A DNA stretch of 48,559 nt, taken from UMGS1649 sp045652705. Its GTDB lineage: Bacteria > Bacillota > Clostridia > TANB77 > CAG-465. Location of the stretch: assembly GCA_045652705.1 (NCBI GenBank), contig JAZRUV010000032.1, forward strand, positions 1 through 48,559. Direction: 5' to 3'. Positions 1 to 8,439 of this stretch are shown here, one piece after another. Each line of letters opens with the position of its first letter. Positions within the stretch are counted from its first letter, which is position 1. The position numbers were made by a program, and so were the translations under genes. The notes beneath the pieces were generated by a model. It was not told the origin of the DNA, made no database searches, and saw only the letters and a program-made list of their open reading frames with translations.

Positions 1-28
1 GGCTGTATAATTTAGGTTGGGGTGTAAA
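1..28 (+). repeat. ISL3 left terminal inverted repeat
   Basis: It matches the right end at 18 of 28 positions, with the strongest match in GTTGGGGTG. The repeat runs into a hairpin: TTTAGGTT at about 11-18 pairs with AACCTAAA at about 37-44, and an inner GGTG pairs with CACC. This could shield the transposase from read-through transcription (inference). Confidence 0.75.
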
Positions 29-121
29 AACACCTTAACCTAAATTTTATGCATAAAAAATTGCAATTAAATCACAAATACCTTAAAATGTAATTGACTA
101 AAAAAACAAAGAAAGGTTAAA

Positions 122-1315
122 TTGGTGATTCAATTGCGTAGTAATAATATAACAGATTTCCTTAATTTGCAAGGAGTTATTCTAAAAGATAATGAAATTT
201 CCGAAGATTTAATTCAGCTTTGGATTGAACTTCCTGTTAAAGAACATGTTTGTCCTCAATGTGGTCATACAACTTCCGACGTCCACGACTATTACGAACG
301 TTCTTTTAACCACATAAAAATTGGCTCTAAGCCTACCAAAATTTATTACAATAGACGTAGATATGTTTGTAATCATTGTAATAAAAGGTTCCCCGAAACG
401 AATTCTTTTATTCAAAAATTTTACAGACATTCTAACGATGCTGTTAATAAAGTATTTGATGAACTAAAAGATATTCGTAGCTTCTCTCAAATTGGCAAAG
501 ATAACAATATGTCTTCCCAAAACGTTACTAGACTTATGTGCAAGTTTATGCCTATCTTTCACAACGTTACTTCTCTTCCTGAAGCTATTGGCATTGATGA
601 GTTTAGAGGTAATGCTGGCGGAAACAAATTCCAGGTTGTTATTACCGACCTTAAAGAACATAAAGTAATTGATGTTGTTTCAGCTCGTTCTGAAGATGCT
701 TTGTATCTCTTCTTTAAGAATATTTCTAATGCTAAACAAGTTAAGTTAGTTACTATGGATTTATCTTTATTCTTTAAAAAGATTATCCAAGACGTTTTTC
801 CAAATGCCAAAATTGTTGCAGATACTTTTCACTTTGTTCGTCTTATGCATTGGGCTTTAGATAATGTTAGAAAAAATGTACAAAAAGGATTGCCTAAAGA
901 TAAACGTATCTACTTTAAACATAGCCGTTCTGTTTTACACAAAAGGATTGATGAGTTAGATGTAGATGGCTTTAAGCAACTTTGTAATATGTTAGACTAC
1001 GATGAAAATTTACGTTGGGCATATTCAATTATACAAAATCTTTTCGAACTTACTGATGAAAAAAATCCAGAAAAGAAACTTATGTTGTTTAAAGAATTTA
1101 TTACTTATGTTAGTAAATGTGATTTACCCGAATTTAACAAACACTTAGATACATATTTTAAATGGCATAAATACATTATTAATTCTTTCTCTACTGAATA
1201 CAACAATGGTATAACCGAAGGATTAAATACTAAGATTAAAACTTTAAAAAGAATTTCTTTTGGTTTTAGAAGCTTTAAAAACTTTAGACTTAGAATATTG
1301 ATGGCTTGTTCTTAA
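122..1315 (+). CDS. ISL3-family transposase
   Basis: A 397-residue DDE transposase that would cut and paste the surrounding element. The N-terminal third has a zinc ribbon, CPQCG near residue 43 and CNHCNKRF near 82. A helix-turn-helix segment follows (SQIGKDNNMSSQNVTR), then the catalytic region with IGIDEFRG, VTMDLSLFF, VADTFHFVR and a C-terminal ITEGLNTKIKTLKR that carries the glutamate. The start is a TTG preceded by GAAAGG at about 112-117. Length is normal for the family and no frameshift is visible, so the copy looks active. Confidence 0.9.
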   Translation: MVIQLRSNNITDFLNLQGVILKDNEISEDLIQLWIELPVKEHVCPQCGHTTSDVHDYYERSFNHIKIGSKPTKIYYNRRRYVCNHCNKRFPETNSFIQKFYRHSNDAVNKVFDELKDIRSFSQIGKDNNMSSQNVTRLMCKFMPIFHNVTSLPEAIGIDEFRGNAGGNKFQVVITDLKEHKVIDVVSARSEDALYLFFKNISNAKQVKLVTMDLSLFFKKIIQDVFPNAKIVADTFHFVRLMHWALDNVRKNVQKGLPKDKRIYFKHSRSVLHKRIDELDVDGFKQLCNMLDYDENLRWAYSIIQNLFELTDEKNPEKKLMLFKEFITYVSKCDLPEFNKHLDTYFKWHKYIINSFSTEYNNGITEGLNTKIKTLKRISFGFRSFKNFRLRILMACS

Positions 1316-1458
1316 AAACGCCATTAAATATATCTCATTTGGTCGTAAGGCTTGCGTTAGCATGCTCAAAAACATATATTTGATTACATTTTAATATTTA
1401 TTTGTGTTCCAACCTTAAAATGCAGTTAAAAAGAGAGATGCAAATGACTTTTACATCA

Positions 1459-1486
1459 TTTGCACCCCAACTATTGACTTAGAGCC
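1459..1486 (-). repeat. ISL3 right terminal inverted repeat
   Basis: Read on the minus strand it begins GGCTCTAAGTCAATAG and continues TTGGGGTGCAAA, the form usual for ISL3 ends. It ends the element at 1486. Confidence 0.75.
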
Positions 1487-1504
1487 CCATTTGCATCTAT
1501 TTTA

Positions 1505-1783
1505 TTAATTGTCATTATAATTCCAAATTTCAATTAATTCTTTCTTCTCTTTTTCATCTGCTATACAATTATAATATATTAATGAAATTATATCTTTGCT
1601 TTCTTCAGATATATTCTGTTCTTCAATAGGTTTAGTAGTATCTATTACAACTCGCATATCTGAATCTGCTGCTAATTCAATTAATTTGTTAAATACTTTT
1701 TCAGGAATTTTCTGTACCAACTCACTATTTAAATTTGTTAAAACCATTAAAACTTCTTTATATATATCTTTTTTATCTAACAT
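1505..1783 (-). CDS. Small acidic protein of unknown function
   Basis: A 92-residue protein from ATG at 1783; a TTG seven codons upstream is the alternative start. The ATG has GAGG just before it. It overlaps the 3' end of the broken ART-like gene by about 11 bases, so the two were one transcription unit. The sequence is helical and charged (for example VQKIPEKVFNKLIELA) with no motif I recognise. Its position directly after a toxin-like gene would suit an immunity or accessory protein, but nothing in the sequence proves that. Confidence 0.55.
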   Translation of the reverse strand: MLDKKDIYKEVLMVLTNLNSELVQKIPEKVFNKLIELAADSDMRVVIDTTKPIEEQNISEESKDIISLIYYNCIADEKEKKELIEIWNYNDN

Positions 1784-2691
1784 TTTCCTCTGTACCTCTG
1801 TCAACTATTTTTTCTTTTAACTTATCAATCCAATCAAATATTCTAGATAATTTTCTACCCTTCGCCAAACTCTCCATATCTTGTTTAGTATATTCACTTT
1901 TTGACTGAGTTTGTTGAGTTGTTTCTTGTTCTAATATTTCCAATTGTGCTCTTATCCCGTTTTTACCCATTTTATAAAATGGATCTTCTATGTCAAAAGT
2001 GGCAACTTGTATAGGTAAATCGCCAACCATCTTCTTTACAACTTCTTCTTTACCCGGTGGGACCATTAACATTTTTATATGCTCTACTGGTATATTGTCT
2101 ATTATTCCTACCTCTGGTGTGTCCGACCAAACATCACATGTTCTTAAACATTGCAATGAATCAATGGACATACCAATCATAATTCCGAAAGATTGTCCTT
2201 TTTCATTCTCATCGGTTGAATTTATCGATGCATAACTTACCGCAGTAGAAATATCGTCTGTAAAACTAATAAATTCTCTAGAGTTACCACTCCATATTAT
2301 CTGTTCTCCTGTAGTTACTTGTATACCGTCTCTATTTGATTTAGCCAAGCTATTAATTCCATATTTTAATATGCTAGGTAATGCATCTACTCTTGTACCG
2401 TGAAAAAGTATAACATTATCTTTTTGTATTTTATCAAAAGTTTCAGGATGATTAGATAATAAATAGGCAAAAGATAATCTTCTAGTTCCTGCCTTATATG
2501 GATTACTACTCGTTCTACCACTCCTAATTGTAAAGTCATCTACTCCTCCATCATGTAAAATGCCGTTTCATTTTTTTCATATCAGTTGTACTACCACATC
2601 GTTCTAAAAGTTTATCGCTAATTTGTTTGTATATTGGAATATATTCTACAATTTGTTCATATGAATAATCACTATATCTACTGTTAAACAT
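1773..2691 (-). pseudogene. Frameshifted ADP-ribosyltransferase-like gene
   Basis: Translation starts well at ATG 2691 after GGAGAAAAT, giving MFNSRYSDYSYEQIVEY onward. After MKKMK it falls into a TGA at 2553-2551. The following frame is open from about 2567 to 1773 with no good start of its own. Removing one A in the run near 2570 joins the two frames. The downstream part contains VILFHGTRVDALPSILKYGI and SREFISFTDDISTAVSYA, which resemble the HGT and the later (S/T)DD...A..YA segments of PARP/ART-fold enzymes. The family call is inference from these motifs. The shift may be real or a sequencing error in a homopolymer. Confidence 0.6.
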
Positions 2692-2889
2692 ATTTTCTCC
2701 TTTTTTCTTTTGATTATTTCATTGCATTAAATATTGGAGCGGTTAAGCTACAACTTACGAACTACAACGCTCTCTTTCTAAAAATATTATATAGTAATTC
2801 CTATAATTTTTCAAGGAAGTATGGGAATTTTTTGTATTTTATAGTATAATTTATTTGTAATTTATTGTGATTTTACAGGAGGAATATAT

Positions 2890-3420
2890 ATGAATTTATA
2901 CGTAGTAAGACATGGTGTTACAGATTCAAATATAAATAATGTGTTTAATGGGCACTATGATGAGGATTTGAATGAAATTGGTATAAATCAAATTGAAAAT
3001 TTAATAAATGATATAGATGCTCTTAACTTGGATTTAATAATTTCTTCTCCACTTTTAAGAGCCAAACATACTGCAGAAATTCTTGCAAATGACAAACGAC
3101 CTATAATAGTAGATAGCAGATTGATTGAAAGAAATATGGGAGAATTAACTCAAAAAACAAAGTCTATTGTAGATAAAAGTTTATGGAATTATTATGAAGA
3201 TTTAAAATATAAGGATCTGGAAAGTTTTGAAGATATTTGTTTGAGAATTAATAGTTTTCTTGAAGAAATTTTAAAAGAATATAAAGGTAAGAATATTTTA
3301 TTAGTTACTCATGCTTTTATTACTAGAGCAATAAATATATATTTCAATGATATCCCAAAAGATGGAGATTTAAGAAAGTATGGGTTAAAAAATGGAGAAA
3401 TAAAAAAATATAAAATATAG
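2890..3420 (+). CDS. Histidine phosphatase (phosphoglycerate mutase-like)
   Basis: A 176-residue protein of the histidine phosphatase superfamily, which removes phosphate through a phospho-histidine intermediate. The catalytic RHG is at residues 7-9 (LYVVRHGVTDSN). SSPLLRAKHTAEIL, the acid-bearing IERNMGEL and the second-histidine motif LLVTHAFITRAI are in the expected order. An AGGAGG stands 8 bases before the ATG. It is the first gene of a tight operon, 9 bases before the nucleotidyltransferase. The substrate cannot be told; a sugar phosphate would fit the neighbour. Confidence 0.85.
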   Translation: MNLYVVRHGVTDSNINNVFNGHYDEDLNEIGINQIENLINDIDALNLDLIISSPLLRAKHTAEILANDKRPIIVDSRLIERNMGELTQKTKSIVDKSLWNYYEDLKYKDLESFEDICLRINSFLEEILKEYKGKNILLVTHAFITRAINIYFNDIPKDGDLRKYGLKNGEIKKYKI

Positions 3421-3429
3421 GAGATTTTT

Positions 3430-3933
3430 ATGATTGTTAGATTGAAAGATTTAGAAAATATTAGAAAAGAAAACGATAATAAAAAAATTGTTTTGTTAAA
3501 GGGAAGCTTTGATTTGTTACATGTTGGTCATATATATATGATTGAACAAGCCAAAAGTTATGGAGATATATTAGTAGTAATTGTTAAACCGAATTTGGCA
3601 ATTAAAAATAAAGGTGATGACAGGCCAATAATTGATGAAAAAGATAGAGTAATACAGGTAGACAGTTTAAAATATGTTGATTACACTATTTTAGCAAATG
3701 AAGAAATTGAAAATTTAAATTATAACGATATTAAAGAATTACAAACTGAAAGATATTGTAGAATTGTTAGTAATTTGCAACCTGATGTTTTAGTGCATCC
3801 TGCGGGTCACAAAAACCCAGAATTATTAGATAATTTATATAAACAGTTAAATACTAAAATTATAGAAATAGAAAGAAATAAAAACAAACCTTCAACTACA
3901 CAGATAATAAATAAAATAAAAAACAGCAAATAA
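3430..3933 (+). CDS. RfaE2/GCT-type nucleotidyltransferase
   Basis: A 167-residue cytidylyltransferase-fold enzyme. LLKGSFDLLHVGHIYMIEQA carries the HxGH nucleotide-binding motif, DDRPIIDEKDRV resembles the RfaE domain II stretch before its VDY motif (here KYVDY), and the protein ends with STTQIINKI, as in RfaE-type proteins. Such enzymes activate a sugar or polyol phosphate with ATP or CTP. Heptose-1-phosphate adenylyltransferase is the nearest match by motif, but no other heptose gene is present, so the substrate is open. It is co-transcribed with the phosphatase upstream. Confidence 0.75.
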   Translation: MIVRLKDLENIRKENDNKKIVLLKGSFDLLHVGHIYMIEQAKSYGDILVVIVKPNLAIKNKGDDRPIIDEKDRVIQVDSLKYVDYTILANEEIENLNYNDIKELQTERYCRIVSNLQPDVLVHPAGHKNPELLDNLYKQLNTKIIEIERNKNKPSTTQIINKIKNSK

Positions 3934-3979
3934 TGAGGTAGTTTTTTATAAATACTTTAATAAAACAGGAGGTGAAAAT

Positions 3980-5371
3980 ATGTTTATTTCTAAAATATCA
4001 ATTAAAAATTATAGATTGTTTGATAGTAGTAAAGACTATGAGATAGATGGTTTTAATATCCCTGATGGAACAACAGAAGGATCTGGGATAACCGTTTTTG
4101 TAGGAGAAAATGGTTGTGGTAAAACAACAATATTAGATGCTATTTCTTCGTCAATACTAGAATATAAAGCAGAAACATTTAATATTGCTGACATGGAAAA
4201 TCCTAAAGTGAAAACAGAAATCAAAGTTTATTCTGATAAAGAGTTCAAAGTTGCAGGAACGTTTCCAAATAATGATTTTAACTCTGTTGGATTTTATTTT
4301 ACTGCTGGCTTAAGAAATAGAGGTAGTAAATCATATTTGTTAACCCCTATTGTTTACGACCAACAGTTTCTAAAAGCTAATCCAGAAAAACCTAAAGATG
4401 GTAGTCCTGATTTAAGATTAAGTGTTAACAATCCTTTTAGTGGAAAAAGATTTAATGATACTGATATTCTTTATCTAGATAAAAACAGATTATTCCAAAC
4501 ACGTTCTGGCACTTATAATAATACTAGATTTGATAGAATTATGGAAGATTTTAATTTTCAGTATAATAAAAGCAGTGAACAAATTGAAGATTTAAACCAA
4601 GATTTAAATGACAAAGTAAAAAAAGGGAAAATAGAAAATAAATTTCTAGAAACAGCAATAAGTGAATTTCAAAAAATTAGTAATTATAGAGTACAATTAG
4701 ATTTTTTAGATAATTATAAACCGTTTAAAGATGCAAGTTTCGTTGTAAAAAAGGAAAATAATCAGCAAATTTCTTTATCAAATCTTGGCTCTGGATATGA
4801 AATGATATTTTCTTTAATTTATTCATATTATATGTCAGAGCAAAATAATAAAAATATGATTATATTAATTGACGAACCCGAATTGCATCTTCATCCTAAA
4901 ATACAACAAAAATTTGTAGAATTTTTATTAGAAATTTCTAAAAAAGCTCAAATTATAATTACTACACATTCGGCTTTATTGATAAAACAATTAGCATATA
5001 ATGAATTTGTTAAAACTATAATATTAGAACGCACAAAAACATTCTCAATAATAGGTGACAGAAAACTATCCTATATTTCATCTAATGAAACAAATTACTT
5101 AGCTTTTAATTTAGCTACTGAAGAATATCATAACGAATTATATGAAGAACTTTTCTATAAATATTCTACTAGTTCGAGAATCAAAGATTTTGACAATCAA
5201 TTTTTTGTTACTATTAAAGGTGAACCTAAAAATTATCCTTGGATGCAATATCCTAACGAAGTTTCTTTACATACTTATGTTAGAAATCAAATTCATCACA
5301 GAGCTGATAATGGACAGGCATCATATGCTGATTTAGAAAATTCTATAAAAACAATGCGAACTTATTTATAA
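3980..5371 (+). CDS. ABC-type AAA ATPase with C-terminal RX4H motif
   Basis: A 463-residue RecF/OLD-like ATPase. It has Walker A GENGCGKTT (residues 42-50), an ABC signature LSNLGSGYE (265-273), Walker B IILIDEPELHLHP (about 294-306) and the switch histidine in TTHSALL (H330). The last 70 residues are an extra domain containing YVRNQIHHRAD, an R435-X4-H440 arrangement like that of HEPN ribonucleases. It lies 46 bases after the nucleotidyltransferase, with GGAGGTGAAAAT before the ATG, and ends the operon at a terminator. OLD-like ATPases with an added effector are common in phage defence; that role here is inference. Confidence 0.8.
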   Translation: MFISKISIKNYRLFDSSKDYEIDGFNIPDGTTEGSGITVFVGENGCGKTTILDAISSSILEYKAETFNIADMENPKVKTEIKVYSDKEFKVAGTFPNNDFNSVGFYFTAGLRNRGSKSYLLTPIVYDQQFLKANPEKPKDGSPDLRLSVNNPFSGKRFNDTDILYLDKNRLFQTRSGTYNNTRFDRIMEDFNFQYNKSSEQIEDLNQDLNDKVKKGKIENKFLETAISEFQKISNYRVQLDFLDNYKPFKDASFVVKKENNQQISLSNLGSGYEMIFSLIYSYYMSEQNNKNMIILIDEPELHLHPKIQQKFVEFLLEISKKAQIIITTHSALLIKQLAYNEFVKTIILERTKTFSIIGDRKLSYISSNETNYLAFNLATEEYHNELYEELFYKYSTSSRIKDFDNQFFVTIKGEPKNYPWMQYPNEVSLHTYVRNQIHHRADNGQASYADLENSIKTMRTYL

Positions 5372-5379
5372 TTACAAAA

Positions 5380-5417
5380 GGCAATGTAAAAAATAAAATC
5401 TGCATTGTCTTTTTTTC
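5380..5417 (+). terminator. Rho-independent terminator of the ATPase operon
   Basis: GGCAATG (from 5380) pairs with CATTGTC (to about 5409), followed by a run of Ts. It lies just after the stop at 5371. Confidence 0.8.
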
Positions 5418-5464
5418 TAACTATTGTTTTTGATTTTAAGGGGATTGGGGATTTTCCCATATAA

Positions 5465-5488
5465 GAATTTGTATGGGAGTACAAATTC
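5465..5488. repeat. Perfect 9-bp inverted repeat
   Basis: GAATTTGTA, six bases, TACAAATTC. It lies between the ATPase operon and the 3' end of tnpV. It lacks the CARTG centre of the palindrome family at 35-44 kb, so I treat it as separate. It could be an operator or part of the left edge of the recombinase module. Confidence 0.6.
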
Positions 5489-5508
5489 AGTGCTGGCTAT
5501 ACACAATA

Positions 5509-5526
5509 TGTGAGTATGTACTCACA
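5509..5526. repeat. Perfect 8-bp inverted repeat over the tnpV stop
   Basis: TGTGAGTA, two bases, TACTCACA, overlapping the last codons and stop of tnpV on the minus strand. No U-tract follows, so it is not a standard terminator. It is a candidate recombinase or regulator site at the edge of the element. Confidence 0.6.
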
Positions 5527-5884
5527 CATTTTCATTATAAATTAACTCTTTTAATATAATTTCTTCTGCTGTATTTTTATAACTATTCATAAGTTTTGCC
5601 CATTCAAGATGGTTGATTTTTTTATTTTTTTCAGACAGTCTTTCATCAGATTTTTTATAACTTCCCATCAAAGCATTTAATAAATCTTCTGAATTTTTAC
5701 TTACTGAAATAAGATGATTGGTAAGTTCTTCTTTCATTAAAAGTGAAGTATAAAGTGCTTTTTTATATTCTTTTAAATAAGCTAATCTCATTCTTCCATA
5801 TTTGTTTATATTTCCTTTTTTAGTTTCTTTTAAAGCTAAATCTGGTAATAAATAATCTCCTTGTTTTGTATAAGTTATATCCAT
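5522..5884 (-). CDS. tnpV: TnpV-like transposon protein
   Basis: A 120-residue protein matching the TnpV family found with TnpX-type serine recombinases in Tn4451-like clostridial elements. Recognisable blocks are YTKQGDYLLPDLAL at the start, YGRMRLAYLKEYKKALYTSL in the middle and AEEIILKELIYN at the end. It follows the recombinase gene by 16 bases on the same strand. The biochemical role of TnpV is not known to me. Length is normal. Confidence 0.8.
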   Translation of the reverse strand: MDITYTKQGDYLLPDLALKETKKGNINKYGRMRLAYLKEYKKALYTSLLMKEELTNHLISVSKNSEDLLNALMGSYKKSDERLSEKNKKINHLEWAKLMNSYKNTAEEIILKELIYNENV

Positions 5885-5900
5885 AATTAAATCATTCCTT

Positions 5901-7691
5901 TCATATTTTTATAATTGTTTTTGGTATTAATAAGAGGTTATCTACTATGTTGTTATCTTCAATATATGGACAATTTATAATTCCATCGTGATAGAAGTGT
6001 TGTTTTATTAGTTCCATATATAAAAGTAAATCTGCCTCAGAATATTTATTATCTTCATATTTTTTTGTAGAAAATATAAAGTAATCTTGTTCTAATTTTT
6101 CTAATTCTTTTTTATCAATTTGTTCTTTATATTTAATTCCAATTTCATTATTATTTAAAATTTCGTTAAGATAATTTAAATATTCTTTATTACTTTTTGA
6201 TATAAATTCATCAGTAAATTTTATATGTTTAATTTCAATATTATAGTTTTTATCTCTTATGATTTCCAAACTTCCTATTAATCTTTGTATTAATTCTTTC
6301 TTTGTTTTTCTATTTAAACTGTCCCATAAAAATGAGAAACCAAGTTTATTTTGAAATAGAATATTGTTATCATCTTGATAATCACAATCTAATTTTTTAA
6401 GTAGTTCTACTGTATAATCTTTAAAGTCATCATCTGGATCTAGTTTGTTTTTCTTTTGATTTAGTTTATCTATTTCTTTCTTTATAACTTCATTTTTATG
6501 ATTGATAACTTCAACATTTAGAGTAGAACTTAAATATAAATCTACTAACTTTTTCTCTTGTTGTTTTAGTTTTTCAATGGCATTATCTATGTCTTTGATT
6601 TCTTTTGTTTTAGTAGAATTACAAACTATAATTTCATTGTCTGTATCATACATATATCTAGTTAATTCGTTTAAAATACGCCCTAATTTTTGTTCTATTT
6701 TATCTGAACTATAATGAAGTCCTTTTGATTTACAATTACTATTTTTACAAGTTAAATGATAATAAACTTTTTCTTTTTCAGTCCCACTATTTTTAAAAGA
6801 ATTAGTAGAAGAAAGTATTCCACCACAATCAGGACACTTAACTATAGAAGTAAATAAATGAATATGTTCTCCATAATTAGAGTGTTTATTTTTCTCTAAA
6901 TTTGTTCTTGTAACATTCCAAGTTTCTTCATCAATGATAGGTTCACAATAGTTATTTACCCTTAGAACATCTTGTGGTTTTCTTTTGTATTTGCCATATT
7001 CAAATATGCCTATATAAATAGAATTAGTTAATATCTTATAGACTCGGTCACTTCGCCATTTACCTTGTTTTAAATATGAATTATTATCTTTCATAATACT
7101 TGCTATATTTCTTGTAGAATGTCCTTTTTTACATAGTTCAAATATTTCTTTAACAACTTGTGCTTCAATAGGTTCTATTTCTAAATGTCCTGTTTCTTGA
7201 TTTCTAATATAGCCATATGGCGCTTTACTAGGGTGTATTTTAGATAATGCCATTTCTTCCATAGCACGTTTAGTTCTTGCTCCAATTTCTTTTCTTTCTC
7301 TTTGACCAAATACTAAATTCATTCCAAATATCATTTCACCATTGGCAGTAGATACATCGTAAGGTTCAAGTATTAGCTCAATTTTTACATCATGCTCCTC
7401 ACAATAATTTAGTAGCCAAAAGCCATCATAATTATTTCTAGTTAATCTATCTACTTTAATTGCAATTAACTTATCTATCTTTTTAGATTTAATATCCTTT
7501 AATAATCTTTGCATTTCAGGTCTCATTAAATCTTTTCCAGAATGTCCTGCATCATTGTAAACATCAACTATCAAATAATCATTTTTCTCACAATATTCTT
7601 TAATCATACGAAGTTGTGAATCAATAGAATAACCATTATCTCTTTGGTCATCTGTACTTACTCTTACATATATTGCACATCTGTTACTCAT
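5901..7691 (-). CDS. Large serine recombinase (TnpX-like)
   Basis: A 596-residue site-specific recombinase that would excise and integrate the element. The resolvase domain starts at residue 4, with nucleophile S12 in IYVRVSTDDQ and IAIKVDRLTRNNYDGF further on. The recombinase domain (APYGYIRNQETG) follows, then a zinc ribbon with CPDCGG near 287 and CKNSNCKS near 318, then a coiled coil around 355-420. The ATG at 7691 has GAGGAGATGATTTT upstream, and this RBS lies inside the first unit of a 54-bp repeat. The full length and intact motifs suggest an active enzyme. Confidence 0.9.
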   Translation of the reverse strand: MSNRCAIYVRVSTDDQRDNGYSIDSQLRMIKEYCEKNDYLIVDVYNDAGHSGKDLMRPEMQRLLKDIKSKKIDKLIAIKVDRLTRNNYDGFWLLNYCEEHDVKIELILEPYDVSTANGEMIFGMNLVFGQRERKEIGARTKRAMEEMALSKIHPSKAPYGYIRNQETGHLEIEPIEAQVVKEIFELCKKGHSTRNIASIMKDNNSYLKQGKWRSDRVYKILTNSIYIGIFEYGKYKRKPQDVLRVNNYCEPIIDEETWNVTRTNLEKNKHSNYGEHIHLFTSIVKCPDCGGILSSTNSFKNSGTEKEKVYYHLTCKNSNCKSKGLHYSSDKIEQKLGRILNELTRYMYDTDNEIIVCNSTKTKEIKDIDNAIEKLKQQEKKLVDLYLSSTLNVEVINHKNEVIKKEIDKLNQKKNKLDPDDDFKDYTVELLKKLDCDYQDDNNILFQNKLGFSFLWDSLNRKTKKELIQRLIGSLEIIRDKNYNIEIKHIKFTDEFISKSNKEYLNYLNEILNNNEIGIKYKEQIDKKELEKLEQDYFIFSTKKYEDNKYSEADLLLYMELIKQHFYHDGIINCPYIEDNNIVDNLLLIPKTIIKI

Positions 7692-7708
7692 AAAATCATC
7701 TCCTCACT

Positions 7709-7892
7709 TGTTTCCTAACTAAAATGGAAAATAACAACCCATTTTTTAAAATTTCTTTCAATTGTTTCCTAAATAGTTTTAATTTTTGCAACCCTAAATT
7801 TAAAAAATCTCTCAATTATTTCCTAAGTTAAAAGCTAATTTACGAAGTCATAATTATAAATTTATAATTATTTCTTCATATATTTCCTCACT
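7709..7892. repeat. Degenerate 54-bp tandem repeat upstream of the recombinase
   Basis: Cores with TTTCCTMA start at about 7711, 7765, 7819 and 7883, giving spacings of 54, 54 and 64. Around the second and third copies the match extends to TCTYTCAATTRTTTCCTAA, and CAACCC recurs inside the units. On the minus strand each core reads like a ribosome binding site (TTAGGAAA or GTGAGGA); the first is the real RBS of the recombinase. Either the leader was duplicated or these are binding sites for a regulator or excision factor. Confidence 0.6.
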
Positions 7893-7912
7893 AAATAGCG
7901 AAATTGCAGACA

Positions 7913-8197
7913 CTAATTTGATAATTTTATGAGAATTTGCTTAATTTCTTTGAGATTATATTTTTCGTTATGCTCTTTAATGTAAAATGGTTTATTACTA
8001 ATCTCATTTACTTTGTATTCTAGTATTGTAAGAGTAGTAGGATATGTAATTAAATACTCTGTTGGTTCAACAAATTGAAGATTTGTTTTCAGCAAGTGTT
8101 TAATTTTACCATTTTTAGTTATGTAAGTGTAGCTTTTAATGATTTCTAGAATTTCAGTATTTGGTTTTAATTCTTGTATTATTTTGAATTCAAGCAT
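7913..8197 (-). CDS. Small protein of unknown function
   Basis: A 94-residue protein starting MLEFKIIQELKP at ATG 8197, chosen because AAAGGAGGACATTTTTTT stands directly before it; an upstream in-frame ATG lacks such a site. Beta-rich with a lysine-rich C-terminus (NLKEIKQILIKLSN). I recognise no family. It is the last gene before the 54-bp repeats and the recombinase, all on the minus strand, so it may belong to the mobile module. Confidence 0.6.
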   Translation of the reverse strand: MLEFKIIQELKPNTEILEIIKSYTYITKNGKIKHLLKTNLQFVEPTEYLITYPTTLTILEYKVNEISNKPFYIKEHNEKYNLKEIKQILIKLSN

Positions 8198-8282
8198 AAA
8201 AAAATGTCCTCCTTTCTGTGATAAGAGAACATTGTATTTATATATCTTCCAAGTGACTACGTGAGTTCGATTGAAAGACAAA

Positions 8283-8317
8283 ATAAAAACTTACGATACC
8301 ATATTGGTTCGTAAGTT
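8283..8317 (-). terminator. Terminator of the tRNA-Gly transcript
   Basis: On the minus strand ACTTACGA pairs with TCGTAAGT around a 12-base loop and is followed by TTTTTATTTT. It lies 10 bases past the CCA of the tRNA. Confidence 0.8.
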
Positions 8318-8326
8318 GTTTTCAAA

Positions 8327-8400
8327 TGGAGCGGAATGTGGGAATCGAACCCACGCCGAAAGATCGGAAGCCTTGCATTCTACCACTAAACTAATTCCGC
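8327..8400 (-). tRNA. tRNA-Gly (anticodon UCC), CCA encoded
   Basis: The minus strand folds into a cloverleaf: acceptor GCGGAAT with ATTCCGC, D-arm with AGTGGTA, anticodon loop CTTCCGA giving anticodon TCC, and T-arm GTGGG-TTCGAAT-CCCAC. A T discriminator and CCA follow. The anticodon stem has a weak pair at its top (27-43, C against T) and a G-U pair at 31-39. It marks the boundary between the accessory block and core genes. Confidence 0.9.
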
Positions 8401-8439
8401 CTATGGTATTATTTTACCATAAGCGGATTTTAAATTCAA

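Larger units (their letters stand above)
1..1486 (+). mobile_element. Complete ISL3-family insertion sequence
   Basis: A single transposase gene is flanked by imperfect inverted ends. The left end begins GGCTGTATAATTTAGG and the right end, read inward, begins GGCTCTAAGTCAATAG; both share the inner block GTTGGGGTGYAAA. Such ends are typical of ISL3-family elements. The left end coincides with base 1, so any 8-bp target duplication on that side is outside the window; the 8 bases after the right end are ccatttgc. A second, subterminal inverted pair lies inside (71-98 and 1380-1407). Confidence 0.85.

Noticed and set aside
2551..2570. TGA read as tryptophan (code 4) to explain the interrupted ART-like gene
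   Set aside because: Reading through TGA would not bring the second part into frame, and other genes here end normally at TGA (tnpV, for example).
8327..8400. tRNA-Gly as attachment site of the accessory block
   Set aside because: The 3' end of the tRNA faces the block, but I find no second copy of it between 1 and 8280, and the recombinase is of the serine type, which seldom uses tRNA genes.
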